Part shown: positions 52,721 through 62,614 of the stretch, piece by piece | Numbering within the stretch: the stretch's first letter is position 1 | Layout of the letters: the number at the start of each line of letters is the position of its first letter | Origin: Hymenobacter gelipurpurascens | GTDB lineage: Bacteria > Bacteroidota > Bacteroidia > Cytophagales > Hymenobacteraceae | NCBI RefSeq assembly: GCF_900187375.1 | Contig: NZ_FYEW01000001.1 | Location: 2,356,001-2,420,000, forward strand | DNA: 64,000 bases | Direction: 5' to 3' | Program-made: the position numbers and the translations under genes | The notes under the pieces: generated by a model | The model's input: only the letters and a program-made list of their open reading frames with translations | Databases searched by the model: none | What the model was told of the DNA's origin: nothing

Positions 52721-52782
52721 CCCCAGTAAACCACAACAGGCCTAGCGAAATGATTTTCTAGGCCTGTTGTGATTTACTGGGG
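52721..52782. repeat. 25-base inverted repeat after the cupin gene (possible terminator)
   Basis: 52721-52745 (CCCCAGTAAACCACAACAGG...) pairs with 52758-52782 with one mismatch around a 12-base AT-rich loop. Both arms contain AGGCCTAG/CTAGGCCT. No T-run follows, so it is atypical as a terminator, although it lies 11 bases after the stop codon. Confidence 0.6.
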
Positions 52783-53013
52783 TATATGCGCTGGCCTTGG
52801 TGCTTTTTTCACACATCTAACGATACAAATCTTTCTTTATATGTTATAATAATATAGCATTTTTATAAGTACCTTGAGAGTGGAAGACGGAGCATGCCAG
52901 CGTAGGGAATCAGGCGTGCGAAGCGTTGCTTAGGCACGCACTTATGGCTGTGATTTTTCAACCTGCAGTGTTGCTTCATAGAGGAGGTCAGCACTACGCA
53001 TTGCTCCTTCAAG
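52783..53013. other. Spacer upstream of the T9SS beta-helix gene
   Basis: 231 bases without a gene. A very AT-rich stretch at about 52812-52868 may hold the promoter of the downstream gene, but no TAnnTTTG box was found. GAGGAGG (52981-52987) lies about 27 bases before the ATG, too far for a usual ribosome binding site. Confidence 0.35.
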
Positions 53014-55935
53014 ATGAAACAACCTTACTTTCTGGTGGCAGCGGGCTTACTTCTGCCGTGTACATACTCAGTGGCCGCTCCGGCCCTGTATGTGAACAAT
53101 CTTAGCCTGACGGGCGACATTTACACTACGGCTATAGGTAGTGATGTGACGGGCACGGGCTCCAGCAGTGCGCCTTTTGCCACCGTAGCCGCCGCCCTAC
53201 GCGCCGCCGATGCCACTACTACCACCATTTATATTGATGCCGGCACCTATTCCGAGCGTGTGGTGCTGGATAAGAACATCAGCCTGCAGGGCGCCGGCAG
53301 GGCCATCGACAACCCCGGCGCGGCTACTATCTTCAATGGTGGCCTAGCGGCATCTAGCGCTCAAACCCAGGAAACGGGCATCTACATTGCTACTCCGGGG
53401 AGTGGCTCCGTGTTCGTAAAAATCTCGAAGTTGACGGTTCGCAACTACGACTATGGCATCCAGACCTATGGCAGTAGCCCGCTGACTAACTTTGTACTGG
53501 AGGATGTGGAGGCGGTTTCTAACCGACAGCACGGTATTTTCTGGAATGCCTTGGCCGGCACCAGCAACATCACCTTCCGGCGGGTGCGGGCCGCCCAGAA
53601 CGCGCTGCCGCCAAACACCAATACCAACGGCGCGGGGCGCGGCCTGTTTGTGGTGAATGGCCACAAGCAGAACATTCTGGTAGAAGACAGCCAATTTGAG
53701 CAGAACCGCCGGGGTGGCCTAGACATCAACGATGGCAGTGTAAGTGGCCTGGTCATTCGCAACAACCGTTTCACCCTGAATGCCGGGGCCGCCTTAGCGA
53801 TACTCGGGGCAGCAGGGCAGCGGGGCGCCGGCGGCACCTATACCACCATTGCGGCCCTCATCGAGAACAACCTCATCCGCGACAATCCTTCTAACGGCAT
53901 GGAACTGAAGGCCTGCACCGGCAGTGGCCTAGGCGCCGGCCCTGGCAGCTTTGTGGTGCGCGGCAACTACATTGCCCGTGGCCTAGGCCAGCCACAGAAC
54001 ATAGGCGAGGACAACGCGGGCATTGCCTTCCTTAACCGCGACCGGGGTATCATCAATGCGGGTGGTGGCCTCAACGGCGACCTGACAACGGGAGGCGCCT
54101 TCATTCAGAGCAATACCGTTCGGGGGTATTTAGCCGATGCGTTCAGCTCCTTTTTTGGCAGAAACGGCTTTGGTGTAGTGCTGGAAGGCAGCAATAACAA
54201 GGTGTTCAACAATGTAATTGCTCGCTGCCAATACGGGGTTCAGGTGCAGGATATTGCCGCTGCGCCCCTTCTTAACTCGCCCCTGTTTGATATCGACCGC
54301 AACACTCCTTTGGTATCTGTGAATGATAGCATTCGGCAGAACCGCCTTGATACCTGCACCACGGCACTACGCGGTATCAACTTAAGCAATGTAGTAGAGG
54401 CGGGCCTGAACTGGCTGGGCAATAGCACCTTTTTGGCCGTGCGAGGCACCAGCGGCAGTGCAGGCGCCGTTGTTACGCTGGGTGCTCCTGGCGGCTTTCC
54501 TGCGCAGTCAGCCTTTGAGCCCACGGGCTTCATCACGTACTCTCCCTTCCTCAACTCCCGCACCGATGCCTCTGCCGCGGCCGGCTTTCAGGGAGACCTG
54601 TCTTTCCTGAATGTAGATCGGTTCTGCCCGACTCCGGGCCCGGTTGCCTGCTTGCAGAAAGGGGTGGACTTTGTGACGGAGAACGGCACCGTGTATATGT
54701 CGGCGGAGGTGTACAACCAAAGTGTGGTCATCACCAAAAACCTGACCCTCACCAACACCGGAGCCCCCACTACCATCCAGAACGTTACCCTGAATAGCTT
54801 AGGCAAAGTCCTGACGCTGGGCTCTCCGGTGAGTATCACGGGGGCCCTGACGCTCAACAGCGGCCTGATCAGCAGCACGGCCACCAACCTGCTGACCCTG
54901 ACCAATACGGCCACCAGCAGCGCCGGCAACGCCAACTCCTTCGTGAGTGGCCCCATGCAAAAAAACGGGAATTCGGCCTTTGTGTTTCCCCTAGGGAAAG
55001 GCTCTACCTGGGCTCGGTTGGGCATTTCTGCCCCCGCTACGGCGGCCACCAGCTTTCTGGCCGAGTATTTCGCGGCCTCATACCCTTCCGCCGCCCTGGC
55101 CGGAGCCCTGACCAGCGTAAGCCGCGTGGAATACTGGAACCTTGCGCGTACCGCTGGCACCGACAACGTAACGGTGCGCCTGTTCTGGGAAGACGGCACC
55201 CGCAGCGGCATCACGTTCTCCCCTAAGCTGCAGGTAGCCCGCTTCGATGGCACGGCCTGGAACACGGAAGGCAATGGTGGCCTAGACGGAAGTGCGCCAG
55301 CCGGCTCCGTAGCATCAGCGGCGGCCGTGAGCCAGTTTAGCCCGTTTACTTTCGCCTCCCTGCCGCCGCTGCCGGTAGAGCTGGTACGCTTTCAGGCCGC
55401 CGCTGCCCCGAACGGCGTAGTGGACCTGCGCTGGGCTACAGCGTCGGAAAGAGACAATAAGGGGTTTGGGCTGGAGCGCAGCCTGGATGGGCAGCTCTGG
55501 CAGCAGCTGGCCTTTGTGCCGGGGCAGGGCTCCACCTTGCTTCGGCAGGAATACCGCTACGCCGACCGGCCCGGGACCTTCGGTAGGCCACTGTATTATC
55601 GGTTGCGGCAGCAGGATATGGGGGGCCGCAGCACGTACTCTTCGGTAGCTACGGTGGTGCTGGCAGCTTCTGATGTGGCGGGCACGCTCACGCTGCACCC
55701 GAACCCCGCCTCCCCTACTGACCAGGTGACGCTAGGCCTCTCCCGCCCGCTTGGCTCGGCCGCCCGCCTGCTCCTGCTCGACCTCACCGGCCGCCTGGTC
55801 ATGAGCCAGCCGGTGCCTGCCAACGCTACTGAAACTACCCTGACACTCCCGGATGAGCTGGCCGCCGGCACCTATTTGGTGCAGCTAACTGGCACGAAGC
55901 AGTTCAGTAAGCCAACGCGGCTTGTCAGGAAGTAG
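53014..55935 (+). CDS. Secreted right-handed beta-helix protein with T9SS sorting domain
   Basis: A 973-residue protein exported by Sec (signal peptide about 1-22) and then by the type IX system. Residues about 35-430 form parallel beta-helix repeats: ATVAAALRAADATTTTIYID at the start, then ladders such as LVIRNNRFTLNAGAALAI and FNNVIARCQYGVQVQD. These resemble carbohydrate-binding or pectin-active folds, but no catalytic triad is evident. Residues about 510-780 hold Thr/Ser-rich beta modules. LPVELVRFQAAAAPNG near 788 precedes the fibronectin-like stalk. The C-terminal ~80 residues (LTLHPNPASPTDQVTL ... AAGTYLVQLTG) are a type A sorting domain. It is probably cell-surface attached or released. 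Confidence 0.88.
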   Translation: MKQPYFLVAAGLLLPCTYSVAAPALYVNNLSLTGDIYTTAIGSDVTGTGSSSAPFATVAAALRAADATTTTIYIDAGTYSERVVLDKNISLQGAGRAIDNPGAATIFNGGLAASSAQTQETGIYIATPGSGSVFVKISKLTVRNYDYGIQTYGSSPLTNFVLEDVEAVSNRQHGIFWNALAGTSNITFRRVRAAQNALPPNTNTNGAGRGLFVVNGHKQNILVEDSQFEQNRRGGLDINDGSVSGLVIRNNRFTLNAGAALAILGAAGQRGAGGTYTTIAALIENNLIRDNPSNGMELKACTGSGLGAGPGSFVVRGNYIARGLGQPQNIGEDNAGIAFLNRDRGIINAGGGLNGDLTTGGAFIQSNTVRGYLADAFSSFFGRNGFGVVLEGSNNKVFNNVIARCQYGVQVQDIAAAPLLNSPLFDIDRNTPLVSVNDSIRQNRLDTCTTALRGINLSNVVEAGLNWLGNSTFLAVRGTSGSAGAVVTLGAPGGFPAQSAFEPTGFITYSPFLNSRTDASAAAGFQGDLSFLNVDRFCPTPGPVACLQKGVDFVTENGTVYMSAEVYNQSVVITKNLTLTNTGAPTTIQNVTLNSLGKVLTLGSPVSITGALTLNSGLISSTATNLLTLTNTATSSAGNANSFVSGPMQKNGNSAFVFPLGKGSTWARLGISAPATAATSFLAEYFAASYPSAALAGALTSVSRVEYWNLARTAGTDNVTVRLFWEDGTRSGITFSPKLQVARFDGTAWNTEGNGGLDGSAPAGSVASAAAVSQFSPFTFASLPPLPVELVRFQAAAAPNGVVDLRWATASERDNKGFGLERSLDGQLWQQLAFVPGQGSTLLRQEYRYADRPGTFGRPLYYRLRQQDMGGRSTYSSVATVVLAASDVAGTLTLHPNPASPTDQVTLGLSRPLGSAARLLLLDLTGRLVMSQPVPANATETTLTLPDELAAGTYLVQLTGTKQFSKPTRLVRK

Positions 55936-55947
55936 CCAGCACATTCT

Positions 55948-55990
55948 AAACCATAAAACCGGCCTTAGTAGCCGGTTTTATGGTTTTTAT
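55948..55990. terminator. Bidirectional terminator between the T9SS protein and the thioredoxin-like gene
   Basis: A perfect 16-bp stem pairs 55948-55963 (AAACCATAAAACCGGC) with 55971-55986 around loop CTTAGTA and continues into TTTT on the plus strand. It serves the two convergent genes. Confidence 0.88.
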
Positions 55991-56009
55991 AGCGCTTGTG
56001 TCGCCTGGC

Positions 56010-56345
56010 TCAGGTCGCAAACTCGGCCACTTTAGCCAGCACTGAGGCTACCACTTCATCAGCCTGAAACAGGCCTTGTTGCCGCCATAGCTCTACTCCC
56101 TGGTGTACCAACACGCAGGTAGGCAGCTGGGTGGGCGTAAAACTCCGTACCACGGCCGAGTAGTTGGCCTCATCTACTTTCAGAACCCGTACGGCAGGCC
56201 CCAGCCGCCGTTGCAGCGCCGCAAGGTCGGCCGGAGAATAGGCCGGTGACTGAGCGCCCATGTCGCCTGCCAAAGGAGGAAGCATCACCAGTAACACAGC
56301 TGTTACGGGCAAAACCTGCGCAGTAGAGGGCAACATGCCTGACAT
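56010..56345 (-). CDS. Thioredoxin-fold protein lacking CXXC, probably exported
   Basis: A 111-residue protein. The hydrophobic N-terminus (AQVLPVTAVLLVMLPPLAG) looks like a signal peptide or anchor ending near residue 32. The rest follows the thioredoxin C-terminal half: VRVLKVDEANYSAVVRSF (beta-strand and helix), then the cis-Pro-like QLPTCVLVHQGVELWRQQG and a terminal amphipathic helix. The N-terminal redox strand and the CXXC pair are absent; the only Cys lies just after the cis-Pro. It is therefore unlikely to be a disulfide reductase. It is divergent from the histidine kinase. Confidence 0.7.
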   Translation of the reverse strand: MSGMLPSTAQVLPVTAVLLVMLPPLAGDMGAQSPAYSPADLAALQRRLGPAVRVLKVDEANYSAVVRSFTPTQLPTCVLVHQGVELWRQQGLFQADEVVASVLAKVAEFAT

Positions 56346-56491
56346 GGGAAAAGAAAAATAAGTACAGCAGCAAAACTAGGCTGCGGAGAAGGTCTAGCGC
56401 ATGACGGCCGTCAGGACGAGCGGCTGATATTGCTCATCTACTATTTTTTGACCAAGTTGCCAGGTAGCTTTACAGTCTCTACCCCCCTGCA

Positions 56492-58102
56492 ATGCCAACC
56501 AACCCAAACCATAATATACTGACAGACATACTCTTCGATCAATCCCAGGGGTTTGTAGGCCTGTATGATGTAGCGGTGGGTTGGTTTACGCGCGTGAATG
56601 AGGCCGGCTATAAGATGATGGGCTACCCTTCTGCGGAGGCGCTCTACCAGGACCCTCAACGCTCTTTACGGCCCCATCCGCTGACACCCGAAGAACGGAT
56701 TCAGCTGCAGGCCCAGATGGATCAAACCGGCCACTATGAGCTGGACATGGAGTTGCACCGGCAGTCCGGCGACACGTTTCGGGCCCACGTGGAGCTGAAC
56801 AGCTTCGTAAGCGAAAACCGCCAGTTTTACTTGGTTCGCTTCACGGATACCAACCGCCTCCACGAAGCCGAGCGCAACCTGAACCAGAGCGTGCGGCGCT
56901 TCGAGGCCGTATTCGACCACGCCACCATTGGCATCATTGTGTGCAACCGCCAGGGCAGCATTGTGCTGACCAACGAAAAAGCCCTGCAGCTCTTCGGCTA
57001 CTCCAATGATACGCTGCTAGGCCAGCGCATTGAGCTGCTGGTGCCCGATGCCGTGAGCGGGCGCCACGAGAAGCTGCGCGAATCTTTCAATGCACATCCT
57101 TCGGTCCGCTCCATGGGCGCCAACCGCGACCTGCAGGCCCGCCGCCGCGATGGATCGGTGTTTCCGGTGGAAATCAGCCTGAGCTATTTCAACCTCGATG
57201 AGGAGCTTTTTGTAGTGGCCTACATCATTGATATTACTTTCAAGCAGGAATCGGTGCGGGCGCTGCAGGCCGAGCGCCAACGGGTAGAGCGCCTCAACGC
57301 CGACCTGGAGCAAAAGGTAGCCGACCGTACGCACGCCCTCATGACCACGCTGGCCGAGCTGGAAAAGCGCTCCGAGGAGCTCACCCAGGCCCTGGCCGCC
57401 GAGCAGCAGCTGGGCGAGCTAAAGTCGCGCTTCGTGTCCATGGCTTCGCATGAGTTCCGCACGCCCCTGACGGCCGTGCTCACCTCGGCCACCCTTATTG
57501 AGAAGTACCCCGGCACCGATCAGCAGCCCCAGCGCCTGCGCCACCTCGACCGCATCCGGGCCTCCGTGAAGCACCTGAGCGATATTCTGGAAGAGTTTCT
57601 TTCAGTGGGCAAGATTGAAGAAGGCCGCATTGAGGCCCATCCGGCCCGCCTGGAACTGCCCACTCTGCTACAGGAAGCGCTGGCCGATGTGCAGGGCCTG
57701 CGCAAACCGGGCCAGCAGATTGAGCTGCTGCTTGATGAGGTAGGCCCCTTGTGGCTCGATGCCTCCTTGCTGCGCAAAGTGCTGGTAAACCTGCTCTCGA
57801 ATGCCCTGAAATATTCCGGCGACAACACCACCGTCACGGTGCAGGCCTCCAGTCAGCACCATCATCTTACCTTGGTGGTGCAAGACCAGGGTGTAGGTAT
57901 CTCCACAGAAGACCAGCAGCACCTGTTCGAGCGGTTTTTCCGGGCCCGCAGTGCCGCCAATATTCCCGGCACTGGCCTAGGCCTCTACATCATCACCCGG
58001 TACCTGGAGCTGATGGGCGGCACTATCTCCTTGCACAGCGAGCTTCACGTAGGTACCACCGTCACCATTACTCTCCCCTATGCCGACCATTCTGCTGATT
58101 GA
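56492..58102 (+). CDS. Cytosolic PAS-PAS sensor histidine kinase
   Basis: A 536-residue kinase without transmembrane spans. A first PAS-like region (about 10-125) includes FVGLYDVAVGWFTRVNEAGY. A second PAS (about 135-250) includes AVFDHATIGIIVCNRQGSIV and RDLQARRRDGSVFPVEISLS. A coiled coil (about 252-312) leads to the H-box SMASHEFRTPLTAVL with the phospho-accepting His near 320. The ATPase domain has NLLSNALKYS near 433, DQGVGIS near 465 and GTGLGLYI near 492. Its last 23 bases overlap the start of the regulator, so the two are coupled. It should sense a soluble cytosolic cue such as redox, a gas or a ligand. Confidence 0.93.
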   Translation: MPTNPNHNILTDILFDQSQGFVGLYDVAVGWFTRVNEAGYKMMGYPSAEALYQDPQRSLRPHPLTPEERIQLQAQMDQTGHYELDMELHRQSGDTFRAHVELNSFVSENRQFYLVRFTDTNRLHEAERNLNQSVRRFEAVFDHATIGIIVCNRQGSIVLTNEKALQLFGYSNDTLLGQRIELLVPDAVSGRHEKLRESFNAHPSVRSMGANRDLQARRRDGSVFPVEISLSYFNLDEELFVVAYIIDITFKQESVRALQAERQRVERLNADLEQKVADRTHALMTTLAELEKRSEELTQALAAEQQLGELKSRFVSMASHEFRTPLTAVLTSATLIEKYPGTDQQPQRLRHLDRIRASVKHLSDILEEFLSVGKIEEGRIEAHPARLELPTLLQEALADVQGLRKPGQQIELLLDEVGPLWLDASLLRKVLVNLLSNALKYSGDNTTVTVQASSQHHHLTLVVQDQGVGISTEDQQHLFERFFRARSAANIPGTGLGLYIITRYLELMGGTISLHSELHVGTTVTITLPYADHSAD

Positions 58103-59141
58103 GGACAACGAGTTTATTCGGGAAAACACCGCCGAGATTCTGGAGCTGGCCGGCTATACCGTCCTGACTGCCGAAAACGGCAAAATAGGCGTGGCGCGGG
58201 CTATCGAAACCAAGCCCGATCTGGTAGTCTGCGACATTATGATGCCGGTGCTCGATGGGTACGGCGTGCTGCAGATCTTCAACCAGAATCCGCAGCTGGC
58301 AGGTGTGCCGTTCATTTTCCTGACGGCCAAGACCGAGCGCGCCGATTTGCGGCGAGGGATGGAGCTGGGCGCCGATGACTACCTGACCAAGCCGTTTGAT
58401 GAAAGCGAGCTGCTGAGCGCCATCACGGGCCGCCTCAACCGCTTCCGCCAGCTCCGGCCCGAGTATGACTTGCAGACACCAGGTGGCCTAGGCCAGTTTC
58501 TCGACGATGCTTCGGTGGTGGGCAACCTGATGGGTCTGACCGCTGACCGGCGCCCCCACACGCTCAAGAAAAAGCAGGAACTCTACGCCGAGGGCGACGA
58601 GCCTACCCGCCTGTACTTCGTGCAGGCGGGGCGCGTGAAGACGATGCGCCGCACGGCTGCCGGCAAAGAGCTGATTACGGGCGTATATGGCCCCGGCGAG
58701 TTCTTTGGCTACCTGCCCTTGCTTCAGCAAATCCCCCACCCCGATTCGGCAGTAGCCCTCGAGGACGCGACGCTGCTCTATATTCCGCAGGAAGATTTTC
58801 TGCAGCTGCTGCACCGCAATGCCGCCGTAGGCCAGCAATTTGTACGGCTGCTGGCGGGGCGCGTGAGCGAGCGGGAGCAGCAACTGCTGGGTATGGCCTA
58901 CCACTCGTTGCGCCGGCGCGTGGCCGATCTGTTGCTGCAGCTGCACGAGCAACAAGTCGCCAGCCATGCCGAAGCGCCCCTTATCCAGCTCTCCCGCGAC
59001 GACATGGCGGCCCTCATCGGCACCGCTCCTGAGTCCCTGATTCGGACCCTGAGTGAGTTCAAGCAGGATGGGCTGATTGAAATGACCAACCACGGCATCC
59101 GGCTGCTGAACCCGCAGAAGCTGCGTCAGCCCAACTGGTAG
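58080..59141 (+). CDS. REC-CRP fusion response regulator
   Basis: A 353-residue regulator. The receiver domain (1-120) has EDNEF acidic residues, phospho-Asp in VVCDIMMPVLDG near residue 52, Thr in FLTAK near 82 and Lys in LTKPFDESE near 104. A cyclic-nucleotide-binding-like beta-roll follows (about 155-270: ELYAEGDEPTRLYFVQAGRVK and GPGEFFGYLPLL). A Crp-type winged helix completes it (about 290-350: LSRDDMAALIGTAPESLIRT). Output would be DNA binding controlled by the overlapping kinase. The usual cAMP-contact Arg-Ser pair is not apparent, so it may not bind cAMP. Its target is unknown, possibly including its own promoter or the nearby dgo genes. Confidence 0.93.
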   Translation: MPTILLIEDNEFIRENTAEILELAGYTVLTAENGKIGVARAIETKPDLVVCDIMMPVLDGYGVLQIFNQNPQLAGVPFIFLTAKTERADLRRGMELGADDYLTKPFDESELLSAITGRLNRFRQLRPEYDLQTPGGLGQFLDDASVVGNLMGLTADRRPHTLKKKQELYAEGDEPTRLYFVQAGRVKTMRRTAAGKELITGVYGPGEFFGYLPLLQQIPHPDSAVALEDATLLYIPQEDFLQLLHRNAAVGQQFVRLLAGRVSEREQQLLGMAYHSLRRRVADLLLQLHEQQVASHAEAPLIQLSRDDMAALIGTAPESLIRTLSEFKQDGLIEMTNHGIRLLNPQKLRQPNW

Positions 59142-59177
59142 GCCACTGCTAGGCCAGTTTGCCAAGCTGAGGGTAGC

Positions 59178-59283
59178 GCGAACAATGTAGCACAGACTTT
59201 AGTCCGTAGTCTTATGTGCTGGCTTTGTGTTTCAGCGAGTTATGAGTGAGGCTACGGACTAAAGTCGGGGCTACATTGTTCGC
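59178..59283. repeat. REP/MITE-like inverted repeat
   Basis: Two 32-base arms (59178-59209 and 59252-59283) pair except for a short internal block. The outer 14 bases GCGAACAATGTAGC and the inner GACTTTAGTCCGTAG are exact complements of the other arm. The loop is 42 bases. It contains no ORF and lies in the spacer between the regulator and the dgo operon. It looks like a dispersed intergenic palindromic element. Confidence 0.75.
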
Positions 59284-59390
59284 CAAACCACAACAGGAAG
59301 CTCTAGGCCACCTGACGGGCTCAACGCAGCAGGCGGTTAGCACGTTAGTGGTGGTACTGTATTGGGTTCCCACTTCTTCCTGCTACTTCT

Positions 59391-60029
59391 ATGTCAAGCC
59401 CTGTTCTGTCGCATTTACTGGAGCATAAACTGGTTTCCATCATCCGGGGGGCCGATCCGGATCATCTCGTCAGTATGGTCAGGGCGTTGCATGCGGGCGG
59501 GGTGCGGTCAGTGGAAATCACCATCAATTCCCCCAAAGCACTGGCAGGCATCGAGAAAGTAGCCGATGAACTGGGCGACCAGCTGATGGTGGGCGCCGGC
59601 ACCGTCCTCGACCCTGAAACGGCGCGGGCGGCGCTGCTGGCGGGGGCGCAGTTCATCATCTCGCCTACCCTCAACAAGAAGACCATTCAGATGACCAAGC
59701 GCTACGGCGCCGTCAGTATTCCCGGCGGCTTCACGCCCACCGAAATCCTGACGGCCTACGAGCACGGCGCTGATATTGTGAAGGTGTTTCCGGCCTCGCT
59801 GGGCGCCGCGTATTTCAAGGATATCAAAGGTCCGCTGCCCCACATTCCGCTGATGCCGACTGGCGGCGTGAAGCTGGAAAACATCCGGGAGTTTCAGCAG
59901 GCCGGGGCCGCCGCCTTTGGGCTGGGCAGCTCTTTGGTAGATACCAGCCGGCCTTATTCCGAGGAGTATCTGCGGGAGCTAACCCGCAAGGCCCAGCAGT
60001 TTGTGCAGGCTATTTCCGCCGCTTTTTAA
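59391..60029 (+). CDS. dgoA: 2-dehydro-3-deoxy-6-phosphogalactonate (KDPG/KDPGal-type) aldolase
   Basis: A 212-residue class I aldolase with a TIM-barrel. VSIIRGADPDHLVSMVRAL at the N-terminus, VEITINSPKALAGI (catalytic Glu near residue 42), GAGTVLDPETARAAL near 68 and ADIVKVFPASLGAAY with the Schiff-base Lys near 130 are diagnostic. LMPTGGVKLENIREF follows near 157. The sequence alone cannot separate KDPG from KDPGal substrates, but the adjacent DgoD and DgoK point to cleavage of 2-keto-3-deoxy-6-phosphogalactonate to pyruvate and glyceraldehyde-3-phosphate. It is first of three genes. Confidence 0.9.
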   Translation: MSSPVLSHLLEHKLVSIIRGADPDHLVSMVRALHAGGVRSVEITINSPKALAGIEKVADELGDQLMVGAGTVLDPETARAALLAGAQFIISPTLNKKTIQMTKRYGAVSIPGGFTPTEILTAYEHGADIVKVFPASLGAAYFKDIKGPLPHIPLMPTGGVKLENIREFQQAGAAAFGLGSSLVDTSRPYSEEYLRELTRKAQQFVQAISAAF

Positions 60030-60110
60030 GTAGCCGAAAGCCTTACTAGCTGAGTGCGGCCGCCTTACGCTTCCTTCCCAGGTTTGACCCTAGCTTTCCC
60101 CCTTCCTCTT

Positions 60111-61259
<1,149 letters not shown>

Positions 61260-61289
61260 CCCACTTGCTTACACCCAGACTGCACTAGC

Positions 61290-62300
61290 ATGAGCGTATT
61301 ATCTCACTTCCTGAGCTGTGACTGGGGCACCTCATCATTTCGGCTGAAACTGGTGGAGCTGCCTGGCCTACGGGTGGTAGCCAACCAGAAATCGGACGAA
61401 GGCAACGCGGCCACGTTTGAGAAATGGCAGCAAGCCAAGCAGCCCGAGCAGCAGCGGCTGGCGTTTTACCAGGCTATCCTTCGGGAACACGCCCGGCAGC
61501 TGGAGCAGCAGGCGGGGCGCCCCTTGGCCGGTGTGCCGGTGGTGGTTTCGGGCATGGCCAGCTCTACTATTGGTATGCTGGAACTGGCCTACAAGCCGCT
61601 GCCCTTCGCCGCCGATGGCTCCGACCTCGCCACCCAGCTCCTGCCCGCAACCGCCGAGTTCCCCTATCCGGTGCTGCTGATTTCGGGCGTACAGTCCGAC
61701 GACGACGTGATGCGGGGTGAGGAAACCCAGCTGGTGGGCTGTGGCTTCGCGGATATCGCGGCGGCGCAACTGTTCCTGCACCCCGGCACTCACGCCAAGC
61801 ACGTGCTGGTGCAGCAGGGCCAGGCGGTATCCTTCAAGACTTACATGACCGGCGAGTTTTTCTCTCTGCTTTCCAAAGAGAGTATTCTGGCCGCCGCCGT
61901 AGAGCCCGCCGAGGATGTGCAGCTTCCGGCCCACGCCCAGGCCTTTGAGCAAGGCATTCGGGACAGCCAAACGGGCAACCTGCTGCACAACGCGTTTCTG
62001 GTGCGAACGGCCCGTTTGTTTGAAAAGCGCTCTAAGCCAGAAAATTTCTTCTACCTGAGTGGCCTACTGATTGGCTACGAGCTTCAGAACTTTCCCGCGG
62101 AATTTAGAGGGGCCATCACGCTGGCCGGCGAAACCGCTCTGGTGCACTCCTACGAAGCCGCATTGCGCCTGCTGGGCATCACGGAAAGAGTGGCCTCGGT
62201 AACGATTAAGGGCGCGGAAGAAGTAACCCTGCGGGGCCAGGCCGCAGTGCTGCAGCGGCTCCAGGAAACCGCTCCTGCTTCCTTCAGTGCAGCGAAATAA
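61290..62300 (+). CDS. dgoK: 2-dehydro-3-deoxygalactonokinase
   Basis: A 336-residue sugar-acid kinase that phosphorylates 2-keto-3-deoxygalactonate at C6 using ATP. SCDWGTSSFRLKLVE at residues 9-23 is the phosphate-1 region of the actin-like fold. VVVSGMASSTIGMLELAY near 85, LISGVQSDDDVMRGEETQ near 130 and LHPGTHAKHVLV near 168 are conserved in DgoK. It lies 30 bases after dgoD and completes a three-gene De Ley-Doudoroff branch. No transporter or regulator of the pathway lies within the window to the right. Confidence 0.93.
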   Translation: MSVLSHFLSCDWGTSSFRLKLVELPGLRVVANQKSDEGNAATFEKWQQAKQPEQQRLAFYQAILREHARQLEQQAGRPLAGVPVVVSGMASSTIGMLELAYKPLPFAADGSDLATQLLPATAEFPYPVLLISGVQSDDDVMRGEETQLVGCGFADIAAAQLFLHPGTHAKHVLVQQGQAVSFKTYMTGEFFSLLSKESILAAAVEPAEDVQLPAHAQAFEQGIRDSQTGNLLHNAFLVRTARLFEKRSKPENFFYLSGLLIGYELQNFPAEFRGAITLAGETALVHSYEAALRLLGITERVASVTIKGAEEVTLRGQAAVLQRLQETAPASFSAAK

Positions 62301-62614
62301 TACGGCCCTTGCCTCGCCTTATGCCTGTGAGTCTGGGAAGTGGCAACGGCTCCGGTACCGTGGGGCAAGTGCGCACAACCGCCGGCTTGGCTTGGGGGTG
62401 GCCTAGGCTTCTGAGGGCCGCCAATAAGTGCCAGGCCTCTAACATCCGCAGCGAAGTCACTAGCTATATAACAAACAGAATATCTGTTATTTAAACATGA
62501 TATAAGTCAGCAACTGCAGTTAATATTCCTCATTCCTATCCTTCGGGTGGGCATCTACCTTGCTTATGTAAACTGCCCGGCCACGCGCTGTGCCGGGCAT
62601 AAACTACGCATGCC
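62301..62614. other. Intergenic region between dgoK and the BON protein
   Basis: 314 bases without a gene. It contains AACAGA-ATA-TCTGTT at 62474-62488, a short dyad in an AT-rich patch that could be an operator for the downstream gene. No TAnnTTTG box or terminator hairpin was found. Confidence 0.35.
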
